A stretch of DNA of 64,000 nt from Tragulus kanchil (GCA_022376925.1 JAIOJX010000004.1:1364001-1428000); one strand, 5' to 3'. Positions 1-12,977 are shown, counted from the stretch's first letter. The notes: generated from the letters alone by a model not told the origin. Numbers and translations are program-made.

Positions 1-2454
1 TTCGATGCTTTGTATATTCTCAAGATACCCACTTAGGATCCTAAAGCAGCTCCCCAGTTCCCCAGAAGCACAGATATCTGGATGTGTGATTCATCCAGAA
101 GATTAATTACCCATCCATACTGGGTGAGTGACCAACACTCAGGGAAACCAGCATGGTAAAAGCAGCTACGAAATGCAGCAACAGTGTTCTTCCATGTGTA
201 CATTTACCCCTGAGATCAAGTCTACAGAGACTGTCATAACAAGCCCAAGGCTTTTTTTTTTTTTCTTTCCCCATTACTAGCACTTAGCACAAAGCCTGGC
301 ACATAGTGGGTGTTTAATAAAAATTTGTCTGAGTGAAGATCAGGATAATAGTAAAATTGAAAAAATTTATTTCTTACGTTTCTGGGGTTAATAAGATTAA
401 TTGTGTCATTCCATTATCTCTTGAGATCCTGTCTCCAATATATGGCCCAAATGGACTCATTCATCTTGTCATTTAGAGGCTGTTTTTTCTTTGTACTGTT
501 TATTGTTGGTGATGGTTTTTGCTGAGATAGTTTGGGTGCTTCTCTTTCGTCTGTGAGCCTGAGAGCATCCTTCCTTGGAGATTATGATTGCTGCCCTAGG
601 GAATGATATCCTGTGGGCCTAAATCAGATTGTGCTAGATTAGGTTTCACAGACAAGGCAGTCCATAGGCCTTGACTTTAAACGGCAAGTGGTGGGAGAGA
701 AGCACAGTGGGCTGCTGCTGCAGATAGGGAGAAATCATATACGGATCTGACAGCTGAAAAAGGAAGCGGGACTTGGCCCATTTTCCCTCATTCCACTCTG
801 AGTTGGGCACTGAGTGTGTTCTGAGTGTGGAAAATAATGGATGAGAAACTGGGACTTCCTTTAAGTTTTTGAGTGGAGCCATTGACTATGGAAAACCTTC
901 AGCATTTAGAACATTCTAGGGGGGTGTTATTTAGTTTTTCTTTCTATGAGTTGTTCCATATATATGGCTGTATATATGCCTGATTTTAAAACTAGATTAA
1001 GCTATAAAGATGCAAAAGGGAAAGAATTAGAAGATAAAGGTAGCTATCTAGTGTAAGGTGATGGGGAACAAACTCTAAGAGGTGGCAGTGCAACTCAGGA
1101 GAACAGACTAGATTTACTTCTTTTCAAAGGAAAAGAATTTGGAGACTAAATTTAAGAGGCATGAAAGGTAAATAAGTTAGAAATACCTTCCCATGAAATA
1201 GTAATAATAATAATATCACACTGCATTTGTTGCCTATTCCTATACATTTTATATACAATATTATGTCTTAATTAACCTCACCAAACTTAACATATTTTGC
1301 CTGGCTTTCTAGTTTTGGGGACTGTGTCTTTCCCTGACTACTAATGTCATAGCCATTGAAGGACCCTGAGAAAATTTTTATTTATTTACCTCTTCTCAAG
1401 CAGCACAAAAATACTTGTCAAGTGAACGGAGAAAGTTTGGTTATCTGTGAGGTGGGTTACAGTGTTTTGTGAGAAATTTGGGACCCAGAAGGGAAATGGC
1501 TTGCCAGAAGTCACCCAGCTGGTGACTCAAGGTGGAATCAGAATCCATGCCTTTTATTTTTTTCTATACAGGCTATCACAGTGAAACCATCAGTTGCAAA
1601 GGAAGGTTTAAATAGCAAATAAATGCCAGGAAATTAGAAAATAAACAGAGATTGCTCTCCACTGAGAGGGCTACTATTAGATGAGACAGAATTCTGGAAT
1701 GACTTTGGCCTTTTACTTTTATAAACTCAATGTTTCCGGAAAGCTCTGCACTGAGATGGGGAGATACAGTAATAAGGGCAACCCTGATAAGACCACTCTT
1801 TCCTGGTTCTTTCCATTGACTCACATCCCCTTGACCAACTGCCCACTCTCTGGCCAGCTGGTACAAGAGATTCACTAGAAATGGTGCCTCGGCTCAGTCA
1901 GTCAGGGACTTTTCACTTGAAATTATGAATCCCTGGCTTGACTTCCCTTTCACAAAGCCTTAGTAATGGATGACTCACAGTCTCCTCCATGGCAAGTTCC
2001 TGAGGATGATAAAGAGAGATTGCTATGAGGCTTCAGAGAATGAATGTGGGATGTGTGGGGGTATGGGAGTGGGAGGGTTCTCTGTTCTGGCCAAAAATTT
2101 CATCATTAATCAGTGGTATATGGGTCCCCATTTAGACCCTGTTGACAAGACCATATACTAATGATTACCATGCTAATTCAGGGGACCAAGGCTGGAATGA
2201 AATAACATGACCCTTCAATGGCATTCGATACTGAGAAAGACTCAATTTAAACTAAATTATGTGATCTCAACCAAGTATTTTAAAATCACAGATCATGTCT
2301 GACCTTTCACCCAAGGCTCTAGATCAATTTAAAAAACTATCCATCTAGGCTACCAAGATACTCATGCATATTATAAAACATTTTCTAATTTTGAAGGAAG
2401 TGTCTTTTGAAAGTCCAATGACATTCTTTCTAAATAGGCAGAAATATAGGGTAT
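1..2454. other. Intergenic / 3' flank, no gene seen
   Basis: No coding exon is recognised. About 275-340 resembles the 3' end of an L2 element (cctggcacatagtgggtg, then a run like aataaa). About 1200-1560 has scattered MIR-like sequence on the minus strand. The ORFs here, including a 99-codon frame at 1576-1875, match nothing known to me. Confidence 0.5.
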
Positions 2455-2600
2455 GAACTCTCAAGAAAGGCAAATCTAGGCTTGTATCCTGACTTTGCTC
2501 ATTATGACTTGCATAACCTGGGTTCAGAAGCTTAGTCACCCATAGCCTCATTTTAGTTATCCATAAATGGTTATTATATAAAATACTGAAAATAATAATA
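2455..2600 (+). repeat. MIR SINE, plus orientation
   Basis: The order of blocks follows the MIR core: a tcctgacttt block, then a cttgcataacctggg block, then a cctcattttagtt block. It is an old diverged copy with no visible ends. Confidence 0.6.
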
Positions 2601-2674
2601 AAATACCAATTATCTGCCTGGTGGTATTGCAATTGCTATCATTTGCAAATTCTTATTTAAAGTATACAATCTCA

Positions 2675-2841
2675 GGGACTTCCCTGGTGGTCCAGTGACT
2701 AAGACTGCACTTTGCCAAAGCAGGGGGCCTGGGTTCAATTCCAGGTCAGGGAACTTAGATCCCATATGCTACAACTCAGACCTGCCACAGTCAAATAAGT
2801 AAATAAAAAAGGAAGAAAGGAAGAAACTTACTTTAAAAAAT
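2675..2841 (+). mobile_element. CHR-type tRNA-derived SINE with 16-bp target duplication
   Basis: The element starts gggacttccctggtggtcca, contains a ggttcaattcc B-box-like block, and ends in an A-rich tail. Flanks 2659-2674 and 2842-2857 are a 16-bp target-site duplication with two mismatches (aaagtatacaatctca versus aaagtatataacctca). It lies just upstream of a MIR remnant. Confidence 0.85.
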
Positions 2842-2857
2842 AAAGTATATAACCTCA

Positions 2858-3180
2858 TAAATTAGGTAGCATTAACACCTCTATTTTACTCATAAAGAAA
2901 CCAAGACTCAGAGAAGTTAATTAACTTACCCAAGGCAACATGCCTTCCAGTGGCTCAGATGGTAAAGAATCTGCCTGCAATGCAGGAGACCCAGGTTCGA
3001 TCCCTGAGTTGGGAAGATCCACTGGAGAAGGGAATGGCAAGCCACTCACTCTAGTATTCTTGCCTGAAGAATCCCATGGACAGAGGAGCCTGGCGGGCTA
3101 CAGTCCATGGGGTGGCAAAGAGTCGGACATGACTGACTACCACCAGATACTAGGCAACACAGCTAGCAACTTGGGAAGGA
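2858..3180 (-). repeat. MIR remnant interrupted by a Bov-tA SINE
   Basis: MIR-like sequence in minus orientation (tattttactcataaagaaac, then cagagaagttaattaactta) breaks at 2940 and resumes at 3152 with acacagctagc, the expected continuation. The break is exactly the Bov-tA insertion. Confidence 0.7.
2941..3151 (+). mobile_element. Bov-tA SINE with 8-bp target duplication
   Basis: This near full-length ruminant Bov-tA element runs from a tRNA-like head (gtggctcagatggtaaagaa) through gcaggagacccaggttcgat to agtcggacatgactga. The 8-bp aggcaaca occurs on both sides (2933-2940 and 3152-3159). It is strong evidence for a ruminant genome. Confidence 0.92.
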
Positions 3181-3629
3181 TTTAATATGGTTGATACTTT
3201 TTTTGAGAATTAAATGCAATAAGATATGTAAATTGTCAACGTAGTATTGATGTATCTTAGATGCTCAATAAAGTTGTGCCCCTTTACATCTTAGAAGGTT
3301 AAGTGTGACTACTGCTTAGGAAACTCATGAATTGGAGAAAATAAAGAGACATTTTAGGCTTTCCATAATAAGACACCAAATCAACTATGTTTCCTGACTA
3401 TGCTGATCATATAAATCTTCTCTGACTTTGTAACCAAATACTTTATCATCACCAGCTTCTCCTGAATAGTGTTCACAGCCCCACAGCCCGCCCTTTCCTG
3501 GATTAGACACCTGACATAGAAAAAACCACTGCCTGACACTTTCAGCACTTCCCCACCCTTGGTTTCTCAAGACCCTTTCCATATGTCTCCACACGCAGCT
3601 TTGGAATTTCAAATGCCAAGGAATCAGAG

Positions 3630-3862
3630 TAATAATAGTAACAGCTACACTTCAGGGACTATGCTCCACTGTTTATGAGTTTTAGCTCACTGAATCTTCA
3701 CAGCAACACCCTACAGAATAGGCTATGGCTATCCCTGCGCTAAGAAGAAACAGATGCTCAGAGCGTCACTGACTTTCTCAGTGTGACATACAATTAGTAA
3801 CTGGAAAAGCCTGAATCTAAACCCATGTCTTTCTAATGACAAATCTAAGCTCTTAACCACAG
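3630..3862 (-). repeat. MIR SINE, minus orientation
   Basis: MIR-like order: ttcacagcaacaccctacag, then an aaacagatgctcagag block, then ctaagctcttaaccaca. Its distal part is repeated at 4837-4966 as part of the first duplicated block. Confidence 0.65.
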
Positions 3863-5922
3863 AAATTGTCTCAATTTAGAGATCCAAAACTTAAAGCAGA
3901 GAGGGACAGGGATATGTGTAGAGTCATATAGCAAGTTAAGATGCTAAGGGGGAAAGGACCCACTTCCTGATATCTCTTGAGCACACTCTGTCATACCCTA
4001 GCCTGAGCAACTCCCACTGTGCTCATTCCACATCCATGGCTTAGACCACCCATCCTGAAGGAAGGAATGAGTAAGGAGTGAACTCCATGCTCTGTGCTGT
4101 GTCAATAAATGCTATCATTGGTGAAATTGTAGCCAATGTTCTGTAGGATTATACAATGTCAAGTAACTCACACTTCAGTCTGATTCACCACCAAATTCTA
4201 TAAATACAAAACTTTAAGCTTAAGTTCTTTTTTGATGGGCAGACATGAACCAGAAAAAGGGGGGGAAACTTGCCATAAATCATGGGAAAAAATGGTGATT
4301 TTAAAACTCTAATCTTTTGCTCCTTGCAAGAAATATGATAAGCATCTTGATTTTATTCAAAACTGTCACAGGAAGATTTTCTTCTTATCAGAAGACTGCA
4401 GCTATTACCATAGATAGAGAATTGAATAGCAGAGCAGCAGTGAGCTTTGAGGGCTGAAAGAGCTAAGCAGGCTGCACAGTGCAGGTGCTATAAACAAAAA
4501 CTCTTCCAAATAAGTAAATTCAATAAATTTATTGAAAATCTTCACTTTATGAAAACCTGTGTTGGGGACAAAAAGATGATAGGCAAGAATTGGTCCTAAA
4601 GGAGCTCACAATCTGGGATCTGGAAGGGAAGTTCAGAATAGGCATCCTTAATGAATCACACTGAAAAGCATAGGAAGATGTCATAGGAGAACAAACAGGG
4701 ACTAAAACAGATGAAAAACCTCATGCTCTCATGGAGGCTGGAAGAGACTTCAAGCAGAAGATGGCATTTGAGAGAGACCATGTAAGAGATGCTAGGAGAT
4801 GGGATGCCAAGGGACAAGAAATGCTACTAAAACTTTCCCTGCTAAGAAGAAACAGATGCTCAGAGCGTCACTGACTTTCTCAGTGTGACATACAATTAGT
4901 AACTGGAAAAGCCTGAATCTAAACCCATGTCTTTCTAATGACAAATCTAAGCTCTTAACCACAGAAATTGTCTCAATTTAGAGATCCAAAACTTAAAGCA
5001 GAGAGGGACAGGGATATGTGTAGAGTCATATAGCAAGTTAAGATGCTAAGGGGGAAAGGACCCACTTCCTGATATCTCTTGAGCACACTCTGTCATACCC
5101 TAGCCTGAGCAACTCCCACTGTGCTCATTCCACATCCATGGCTTAGACCACCCATCCTGAAGGAAGGAATGAGTAAGGAGTGAACTCCATGCTCTGTGCT
5201 GTGTCAATAAATGCTATCATTGGTGAAATTGTAGCCAATGTTCTGTAGGATTATACAATGTCAAGTAACTCACACTTCAGTCTGATTCACCACCAAATTC
5301 TATAAATACAAAACTTTAAGCTTAAGTTCTTTTTTGATGGGCAGACATGAACCAGAAAAAGGGGGGGAAACTTGCCATAAATCATGGGAAAAAATGGTGA
5401 TTTTAAAACTCTAATCTTTTGCTCCTTGCAAGAAATATGATAAGCATCTTGATTTTATTCAAAACTGTCACAGGAAGATTTTCTTCTTATCAGAAGACTG
5501 CAGCTATTACCATAGATAGAGAATTGAATAGCAGAGCAGCAGTGAGCTTTGAGGGCTGAAAGAGCTAAGCAGGCTGCACAGTGCAGGTGCTATAAACAAA
5601 AACTCTTCCAAATAAGTAAATTCAATAAATTTATTGAAAATCTTCACTTTATGAAAACCTGTGTTGGGGACAAAAAGATGATAGGCAAGAATTGGTCCTA
5701 AAGGAGCTCACAATCTGGGATCTGGAAGGGAAGTTCAGAATAGGCATCCTTAATGAATCACACTGAAAAGCATAGGAAGATGTCATAGGAGAACAAACAG
5801 GGACTAAAACAGATGAAAAACCTCATGCTCTCATGGAGGCTGGAAGAGACTTCAAGCAGAAGATGGCATTTGAGAGAGACCATGTAAGAGATGCTAGGAG
5901 ATGGATGCCCAAGGGAAAGAAT
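3735..5922 (+). repeat. Direct duplication 1, offset about 1.10 kb
   Basis: 3735-4820 recurs at 4837-5922 with near identity. About 16 bases (4821-4836) at the join match neither side. The tail of copy 1 is degraded (gatgggatgccaagggac versus gatggatgcccaagggaa). Probably an unmerged contig overlap. Confidence 0.95.
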
Positions 5923-6194
5923 AGAAGACCCAATTCACTGAGGATGAAAGTGCAAAGAGAAAGTAAGGGGGACACTGAGAAGATGTCTTGCTTTGTAGGA
6001 ATAAAGAGAAATAATTGGAGGCAAAACTCTAAATATAGAACTTAGAAAACTATGGACAGACCAGATTTGGTTAGCAATGAGGAGTCCTTTGGAGGCTTTG
6101 ATTTGGAAAATAATATGCTCAAAGTTGTACTTAGAGCTTACCTCTGCAGTCCTGAAGAAAATAGCATCAGTTATAGGAGGATGATGTCAACAAG

Positions 6195-6394
6195 GGCTTC
6201 CCAGGTGGCTCTAGTGGCAAAGAACTCACTTGCCAATGCAGGAGATGTAAGAGATAGAGGTTTGATCCTTGGATTGAGAAGATCCGCTGGAGGAAGGCAT
6301 GGTAACCCAGTCCAATATTCTTGCCTGGAGAATCTCACAGACAGAGGAGTCTGACAGGCTACAGTGCATAGGGTCACAAAGAGGTGGACATGAC
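6195..6394 (+). mobile_element. Bov-tA SINE, 3' truncated
   Basis: It starts ggcttcccaggtggctctag, then ccaatgcaggagatgtaaga, then attcttgcctggagaatc, and ends near gtggacatgac without the terminal tail. No clear target duplication. It is repeated at 7324-7523 within duplication 2. Confidence 0.88.
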
Positions 6395-6565
6395 AAAATG
6401 GAGATATGTAAAAAAAAACAAATTGTGAGAAAAATCTACTGATTATATAACCAGATTCACTTTCCTCTTATTTCTGATGAAATGAACAGTTTTATAGGAA
6501 ATAATTTTCTGACTAATCAAGACTCGTGTTTCTTCTTCCAATTAGGAGCTATTTGGAATTAGCAT

Positions 6566-6768
6566 GGCTTCCCTGGTGACTCAAATGGTAAAGAGCCTGC
6601 CTGCAAAGTGGGAGATGCAGGTTCAGTCCCTGGATCATGAAAATCCCTAGAGAAAGGAATGGCAACCCACTCCAGAATTCTTGCCTGGAGAATCCCATGG
6701 ACTGAGGAGCCTGGCAGTCCCATGGGGTTGCAGAGTCAGACATGACTGAGGGACTAACACTTTCACTA
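6566..6768 (+). mobile_element. Bov-tA SINE with 10-bp target duplication
   Basis: Near full-length Bov-tA (ggcttccctggtgactcaaa to acatgactgagggactaaca). The 10-bp gaattagcat flanks it at 6556-6565 and 6769-6778. Repeated at 7695-7897. Confidence 0.92.
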
Positions 6769-7323
6769 GAATTAGCATATGTAAAATAAATAAAGAATTA
6801 CTATAAATGTAAGTAACACTCCATGGAGAAAGAATGGAGGCAAAGGCAAAAAGACAGACAAGAAAGTCGTAGCAATCCTTAATGAATCACACTGAAAAGC
6901 ATAGGAAGATGTCATAGGAGAACAAACAGGGACTAAAACAGATGAAAAACCTCATGCTCTCATGGAGGCTGGAAGAGACTTCAAGCAGAAGATGGCATTT
7001 GAGAGAGACCATGTAAGAGATGCTAGGAGATGGATGCCCAAGGGAAAGAATAGAAGACCCAATTCACTGAGGATGAAAGTGCAAAGAGAAAGTAAGGGGG
7101 ACACTGAGAAGATGTCTTGCTTTGTAGGAATAAAGAGAAATAATTGGAGGCAAAACTCTAAATATAGAACTTAGAAAACTATGGACAGACCAGATTTGGT
7201 TAGCAATGAGGAGTCCTTTGGAGGCTTTGATTTGGAAAATAATATGCTCAAAGTTGTACTTAGAGCTTACCTCTGCAGTCCTGAAGAAAATAGCATCAGT
7301 TATAGGAGGATGATGTCAACAAG

Positions 7324-7523
7324 GGCTTCCCAGGTGGCTCTAGTGGCAAAGAACTCACTTGCCAATGCAGGAGATGTAAGAGATAGAGGTTTGATCCTTG
7401 GATTGAGAAGATCCGCTGGAGGAAGGCATGGTAACCCAGTCCAATATTCTTGCCTGGAGAATCTCACAGACAGAGGAGTCTGACAGGCTACAGTGCATAG
7501 GGTCACAAAGAGGTGGACATGAC
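7324..7523 (+). mobile_element. Bov-tA SINE, second copy from duplication 2
   Basis: Identical to the element at 6195-6394, carried in the 1129-bp duplicated block; probably not a separate insertion. Confidence 0.88.
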
Positions 7524-7694
7524 AAAATGGAGATATGTAAAAAAAAACAAATTGTGAGAAAAATCTACTGATTATATAACCAGATTCACTTTCCTCTTAT
7601 TTCTGATGAAATGAACAGTTTTATAGGAAATAATTTTCTGACTAATCAAGACTCGTGTTTCTTCTTCCAATTAGGAGCTATTTGGAATTAGCAT

Positions 7695-7897
7695 GGCTTC
7701 CCTGGTGACTCAAATGGTAAAGAGCCTGCCTGCAAAGTGGGAGATGCAGGTTCAGTCCCTGGATCATGAAAATCCCTAGAGAAAGGAATGGCAACCCACT
7801 CCAGAATTCTTGCCTGGAGAATCCCATGGACTGAGGAGCCTGGCAGTCCCATGGGGTTGCAGAGTCAGACATGACTGAGGGACTAACACTTTCACTA
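7695..7897 (+). mobile_element. Bov-tA SINE, second copy from duplication 2
   Basis: Identical to the element at 6566-6768, including both flanking gaattagcat copies, which shows that the whole neighbourhood was duplicated and not the element alone. Confidence 0.9.
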
Positions 7898-7993
7898 GAA
7901 TTAGCATATGTAAAATAAATAAAGAATTACTATAAATGTAAGTAACACTCCATGGAGAAAGAATGGAGGCAAAGGCAAAAAGACAGACAAGAA

Positions 7994-9086
7994 GAGAATT
8001 CATCTGTGTCAAACATAGCTTTGCTGCTAAAGGGAACAGGTTGATCAAGGGGTCAGCAAGTGACACTGGGGAGAAAGATTGCACTTGGCAGGGTCTGGGT
8101 TCCATTTCCCCATTTCTGGTTCCAAGTAATCTCTTTGTTCTTGGGGAAATTCCAGGTTAACTTCCATACGATGGGAAAATGATATTTACCTTGTAAGGTT
8201 TCATTTAAAATGCTTCCCATTAAACCTGGCACATAGTAAGTAACTGATGAATAGTAGCTCGAGCTACTGCATTATTGTCCGTTTTTATTTACTTTTCTGA
8301 TCTTATTTCCTACCAGTTTCCCCACATTCACTCAGTGCCATGCACACATGCCAAGCTCATTTCTGCTTCAGATTTTTTTGGATTTATTGTTTTCTTTGAC
8401 ATTATATTCCCCCATATTAACACACAACTGATTTCTCTTCAACATTCTTGCCCCAGGCCACAGGAGACTGACCTTCTTGAAGCTTTTTTTTTTTGACTAC
8501 CCCAAGTAACATCTACACCCCTGACTCACTTCATTTTTTTGTTGTTGTTGTTCTTCATTGCACTTGGATGTACCTAAACTTGTCTCATTCATTTATATAT
8601 GTCTCCTTGTTTTCCTTCTGGTTCCCAGTGAGGGTGCAGGGGTTTTTACCAGTATTATTTATTAATAGGTCTCTGACAACAGGCACAGAGTGTTTAAAAT
8701 ATATATGTTTCTCAGAACATTGACAGAAATAAACTGTGTAACACATAAAAATCACCCAGCACATGGTGAGTACTGAATCCATATTAGCCCCTCCCACTTG
8801 CATGGGTCCAGAGAATGGCTGGTCCAATGTGAAAAAGACAATACAGAAGCAAAACAAGGGTACAGTCACCCAAGGCTATGCTAGCCAAGTTTCTGTGGTC
8901 TAGTTCTCTGCCACAGGAGATGAAGGCTCAGGTGGTCATTCTAGATGGATATATAAGGACAAGAGGCATTTTCTATATGCAGGAAGAGGTTATATAAATA
9001 AGTAGACATGTGTGATTTTAAGGAAAGTCATCAGAAAAGATGGCTCAGAGGAATCTTATGAATTCTTTAGAAAAATTAAGAAGGAA
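7994..9086. other. Unique non-coding flank, no gene seen
   Basis: No exon is recognised. About 8195-8250 (aacctggcacatagtaagta) is MIR/L2-like. Frames of 73, 76 and 94 codons in AT-rich sequence here look like chance. Confidence 0.5.
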
Positions 9087-11258
9087 GGAAAAGCCAAGTA
9101 CTACCACAGACTTTCAGTGGAGAGTGCTTGGTCCAGTTGTTTAAAATTTTTAGACATCAAGAAATTTTCCAGGGATGGATTATAATGAGTAGAGGTGAGG
9201 GATCCAGATCTACCTGTTCCCCACGCTATTTTGACCTATTTCAATAGAGTTCTGGGTAAACGTGTGTATGAAGAGAGGACTTTGATTTGAAAACCTAATT
9301 CTTACCCACCCTCTGCATTTTATATGTGAGATGATGATGACTCCATGAAGCCAACAGAGGAAGTGGGGACAGAGCCCCTGCCCCTGACTGCTGATGGGGG
9401 TCTTTCCATTGCCTCACACACAGAAGAGGTGGGACCTAGGTTTCACGGACATGCACTCTAGGCCCCAAATCCCAGGGGCTCCAGAGTAAAAGAGTTCGAC
9501 TCCAGAATCCTGGGTGGTTCATGATACCAAAAGAGGAGGCTCATGCTTAACCACCTCAGTTCAAGACCTCTGACTATAAAGTGCAGCTGCCAGGCTGACT
9601 TGAATGGCCCATGTGACAAATGCCTTGAGAGTGGCTGGGCTAAAGCCTCCCTCACGCCCTGCTCTTAGGATGACCCACGTAAGAGGGGTCTTTCCTAGCA
9701 CTTGAGGCTGACAAAAGGGACAGGCAGATAAGTAGAATCACAGTATCTAGGAGTCCTAGGGTTCTCTCTTTACTTTGAGGAAAATCTGAGGCTGGAGACA
9801 GCATCAAATGCCCAAAGCTTCTGAGGGGTGAGTTGGGCTATGAAGATTACAAAGGAGCTGCACAGAACTAAGGCACAGGATTGACTCTGGCATTTTATTG
9901 TGTATTCAAAATTCCTTTAATAGTTTTAAGTTGTTAGATTTCCCTACATATATAATTTCTATAAACATGTACAGAATACATAAATATAAACATGTGTACT
10001 TTATTAATGTTTATCAATAAGTAGAACTTATCAATTAAGAAAACAAGTCTATGCAGGATCCTGTTTTCCTAGAACACATTCTTGGGAACTGCATCAAAAG
10101 TAGATTATCATAAAGTCAAGGATAGGAACAAATTAGAATCAGGAGTCTTATACTTCAGAAAGAAAATTCAAGAAGAAAAAAAGGAAAAGCCAAGTACTAC
10201 CACAGACTTTCAGTGGAGAGTGCTTGGTCCAGTTGTTTAAAATTTTTAGACATCAAGAAATTTTCCAGGGATGGATTATAATGAGTAGAGGTGAGGGATC
10301 CAGATCTACCTGTTCCCCACGCTATTTTGACCTATTTCAATAGAGTTCTGGGTAAACGTGTGTATGAAGAGAGGACTTTGATTTGAAAACCTAATTCTTA
10401 CCCACCCTCTGCATTTTATATGTGAGATGATGATGACTCCATGAAGCCAACAGAGGAAGTGGGGACAGAGCCCCTGCCCCTGACTGCTGATGGGGGTCTT
10501 TCCATTGCCTCACACACAGAAGAGGTGGGACCTAGGTTTCACGGACATGCACTCTAGGCCCCAAATCCCAGGGGCTCCAGAGTAAAAGAGTTCGACTCCA
10601 GAATCCTGGGTGGTTCATGATACCAAAAGAGGAGGCTCATGCTTAACCACCTCAGTTCAAGACCTCTGACTATAAAGTGCAGCTGCCAGGCTGACTTGAA
10701 TGGCCCATGTGACAAATGCCTTGAGAGTGGCTGGGCTAAAGCCTCCCTCACGCCCTGCTCTTAGGATGACCCACGTAAGAGGGGTCTTTCCTAGCACTTG
10801 AGGCTGACAAAAGGGACAGGCAGATAAGTAGAATCACAGTATCTAGGAGTCCTAGGGTTCTCTCTTTACTTTGAGGAAAATCTGAGGCTGGAGACAGCAT
10901 CAAATGCCCAAAGCTTCTGAGGGGTGAGTTGGGCTATGAAGATTACAAAGGAGCTGCACAGAACTAAGGCACAGGATTGACTCTGGCATTTTATTGTGTA
11001 TTCAAAATTCCTTTAATAGTTTTAAGTTGTTAGATTTCCCTACATATATAATTTCTATAAACATGTACAGAATACATAAATATAAACATGTGTACTTTAT
11101 TAATGTTTATCAATAAGTAGAACTTATCAATTAAGAAAACAAGTCTATGCAGGCTCCTGTTTTTCCTAGAACACATTCTTGGGAACTGCATCAAAAAGTA
11201 GATTATCATAAAGTCAAGGATAGGAACAAATTAGAATCAGGAGTCCTAGTACTTCAAA
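9087..11258 (+). repeat. Direct duplication 3, offset about 1.097 kb
   Basis: 9087-10160 recurs at 10181-11258. Differences cluster at the end of copy 1 (gcaggatcctgttttcc versus gcaggctcctgtttttcc; caaaagtag versus caaaaagtag). 10161-10180 is filler, largely A. Confidence 0.95.
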
Positions 11259-12109
11259 GCTCTAGTGTCAAATAAATCATATATATAACTAACAGTTTCA
11301 TAAAACTAAAATACAATCATCATTAAAACTTGCAAGCCATTGAAGATACATATTTAAATTCCATAATCTATACAATGGGCACACGTGTACTTTACATGTT
11401 TATTATACAAGGGGACTTAGTTTGATAGAAACTTTATGAGTGGCCCCCCTTGTGATTCTGCTTTATTAAGAATGTAAACAAAATGAAGGTGTTATATAAA
11501 TAACACTAAGTGATAATTAACAATAATTTACATAGACTACCAGATTAAGAAAAAAATCTCAAAATTATCTGGTTCAGTATCTTAGTAGACTCTTTATGTA
11601 ACATTCTTGTCAGCTGATCATTCATGATCTAATTCACGTTGGAGGATTCTTTTCATGTGTATATATATATAGTAGAGAGAGAGAAAGAGAGAATTAACAG
11701 GGTGGGGATAATTTCAATGATCCAAGTCTTTTATTTCTCTAAGTAAATGTTTTCATGACAAAAAGGCATTTGAACTTACTCCATATGATTTTGAAGTCGC
11801 ATGAAGAATTAGGCTCATTCTCACCAAAGTTAGCCCGTAGTCCTTATCTCTCTCTACCCACGTCTTTTCTTTGAGAACAACAAAATGCGTTCAAATGAGA
11901 GTGTTTGTGATGTACAAATTTGCAATGTCAGTGTGTTTTGGATAATTGAGAATAATCAAATGCAGAAGGGGTAAATTTGGAAGATGGACCCCCCAAAAGA
12001 TGATCCCTTGGTATTGTTTTTCAGCATAGAAAGCTCACTCTGTAATCTGGTCCACTTCTTGTTGAAGAAATTCTTAGTGCTTGACTGCCCAGGAACTTTC
12101 AAAGTAATA
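11259..12109. other. AT-rich non-coding flank with short TA/GA tract
   Basis: No gene is recognised. A small TA run and a GA-rich run sit at about 11659-11693 (gtatatatatatagtagaga). The rest is unique AT-rich sequence. Confidence 0.5.
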
Positions 12110-12270
12110 ATAAACAGAATGGCATTTTATGATTTACAGAACATCTTCACAAAATTATCTTATTTATCTCCACAACAGCTTTGTGAAGTAGGCAGGAGAG
12201 ATTGTTTCTGAGGCCAGAGAGGTTCAGTAAATAGTTGAGGGTCATACAGCTAGTCACAGCAATTGATTCG
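12110..12270 (-). repeat. MIR SINE, minus orientation
   Basis: MIR-like order: cttatttatctccacaacag, then aggccagagaggttcag, then gtcatacagctagtcac. Confidence 0.65.
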
Positions 12271-12971
12271 GTACCCGCGCTGCTTTTCTGCTGCCCCACG
12301 CTTCCCGCATGCTCATGGCGGTTGTACCCAGTGCATGCAGCAGCCAAACAGTGCACGTCTCACTGCCAGGTTCAGGGCCTTGGGGCTCAAAATCTTTCTG
12401 ATCCCTCCTTTGTATTAAAGACCATCCTCCTAAAGGGGGCTGCCTCCAAAGTTCCAGTCTTGTGAACAGCAGAGGAGCAGTGACTTAAAAAAGCACAGAT
12501 GGTTGGTCCATCTGGAGTCAACATGCAAGTCAGGACTTAGATGAGCTTTCTTCGTATATGATGAAAAGAGGTCCTCAGATTAATCTGCTCCACTGGTCAG
12601 TGACAACCCCAGCCTACACCAGGAGCATTTCAGCATGGTGCATCTTTCTCAACAGTGCTTGGGAATTCCGAGTCACATTTCTCCTGAGTCAACCCTTCCT
12701 TAATGAGTGACTTTCTCCACAACAAATCTGTAAGTCCTGCAGAAGACAGATTTTTTTTGGCATTAGGATGATATGAGGCAATCTTCTCTTCATCAATCCA
12801 AAGTCTCTTTCCAGGTTGGTGCAATTCTAGAAGTAAAGTAAACATCAGTGGAAATGATACCTGACTTCTTAAGCAGCAGGAACAAGGACAGTATGATGGA
12901 GTCCTGAGATGCTATCAAATCACAGCCAAGACCACAGTTGAAACCTCACAGGTCTCTGGGATATGGAGGCA

Positions 12972-12977
12972 TTTATT
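12972..12977 (-). terminator. Candidate HTR4 poly(A) signal (AATAAA on minus strand)
   Basis: TTTATT on the plus strand reads AATAAA on the minus strand, about 1.4 kb downstream of the HTR4(b) stop. It is the first such hexamer I noticed after the stop. The hexamer is common by chance, so this is only a candidate end for the 3' UTR. Confidence 0.25.

Larger units (their letters stand above)
5746..7993 (+). repeat. Direct duplication 2, offset 1129 bp
   Basis: 5746-6864 recurs at 6875-7993. The join 6865-6874 (agtcgtagca) is filler. It overlaps copy 2 of duplication 1, so the stretch at 5746-5922 is present three times (about 4644-4820, 5746-5922 and 6875-7051). Confidence 0.96.

Noticed and set aside
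5833..7483. Pairs of identical small frames (70 aa and 100 aa at 5833-6354 and 6962-7483) as a duplicated gene pair
   Set aside because: They lie in a non-coding region, partly in a Bov-tA SINE, and are duplicated only because of the 1129-bp overlap. No splice sites or known family.
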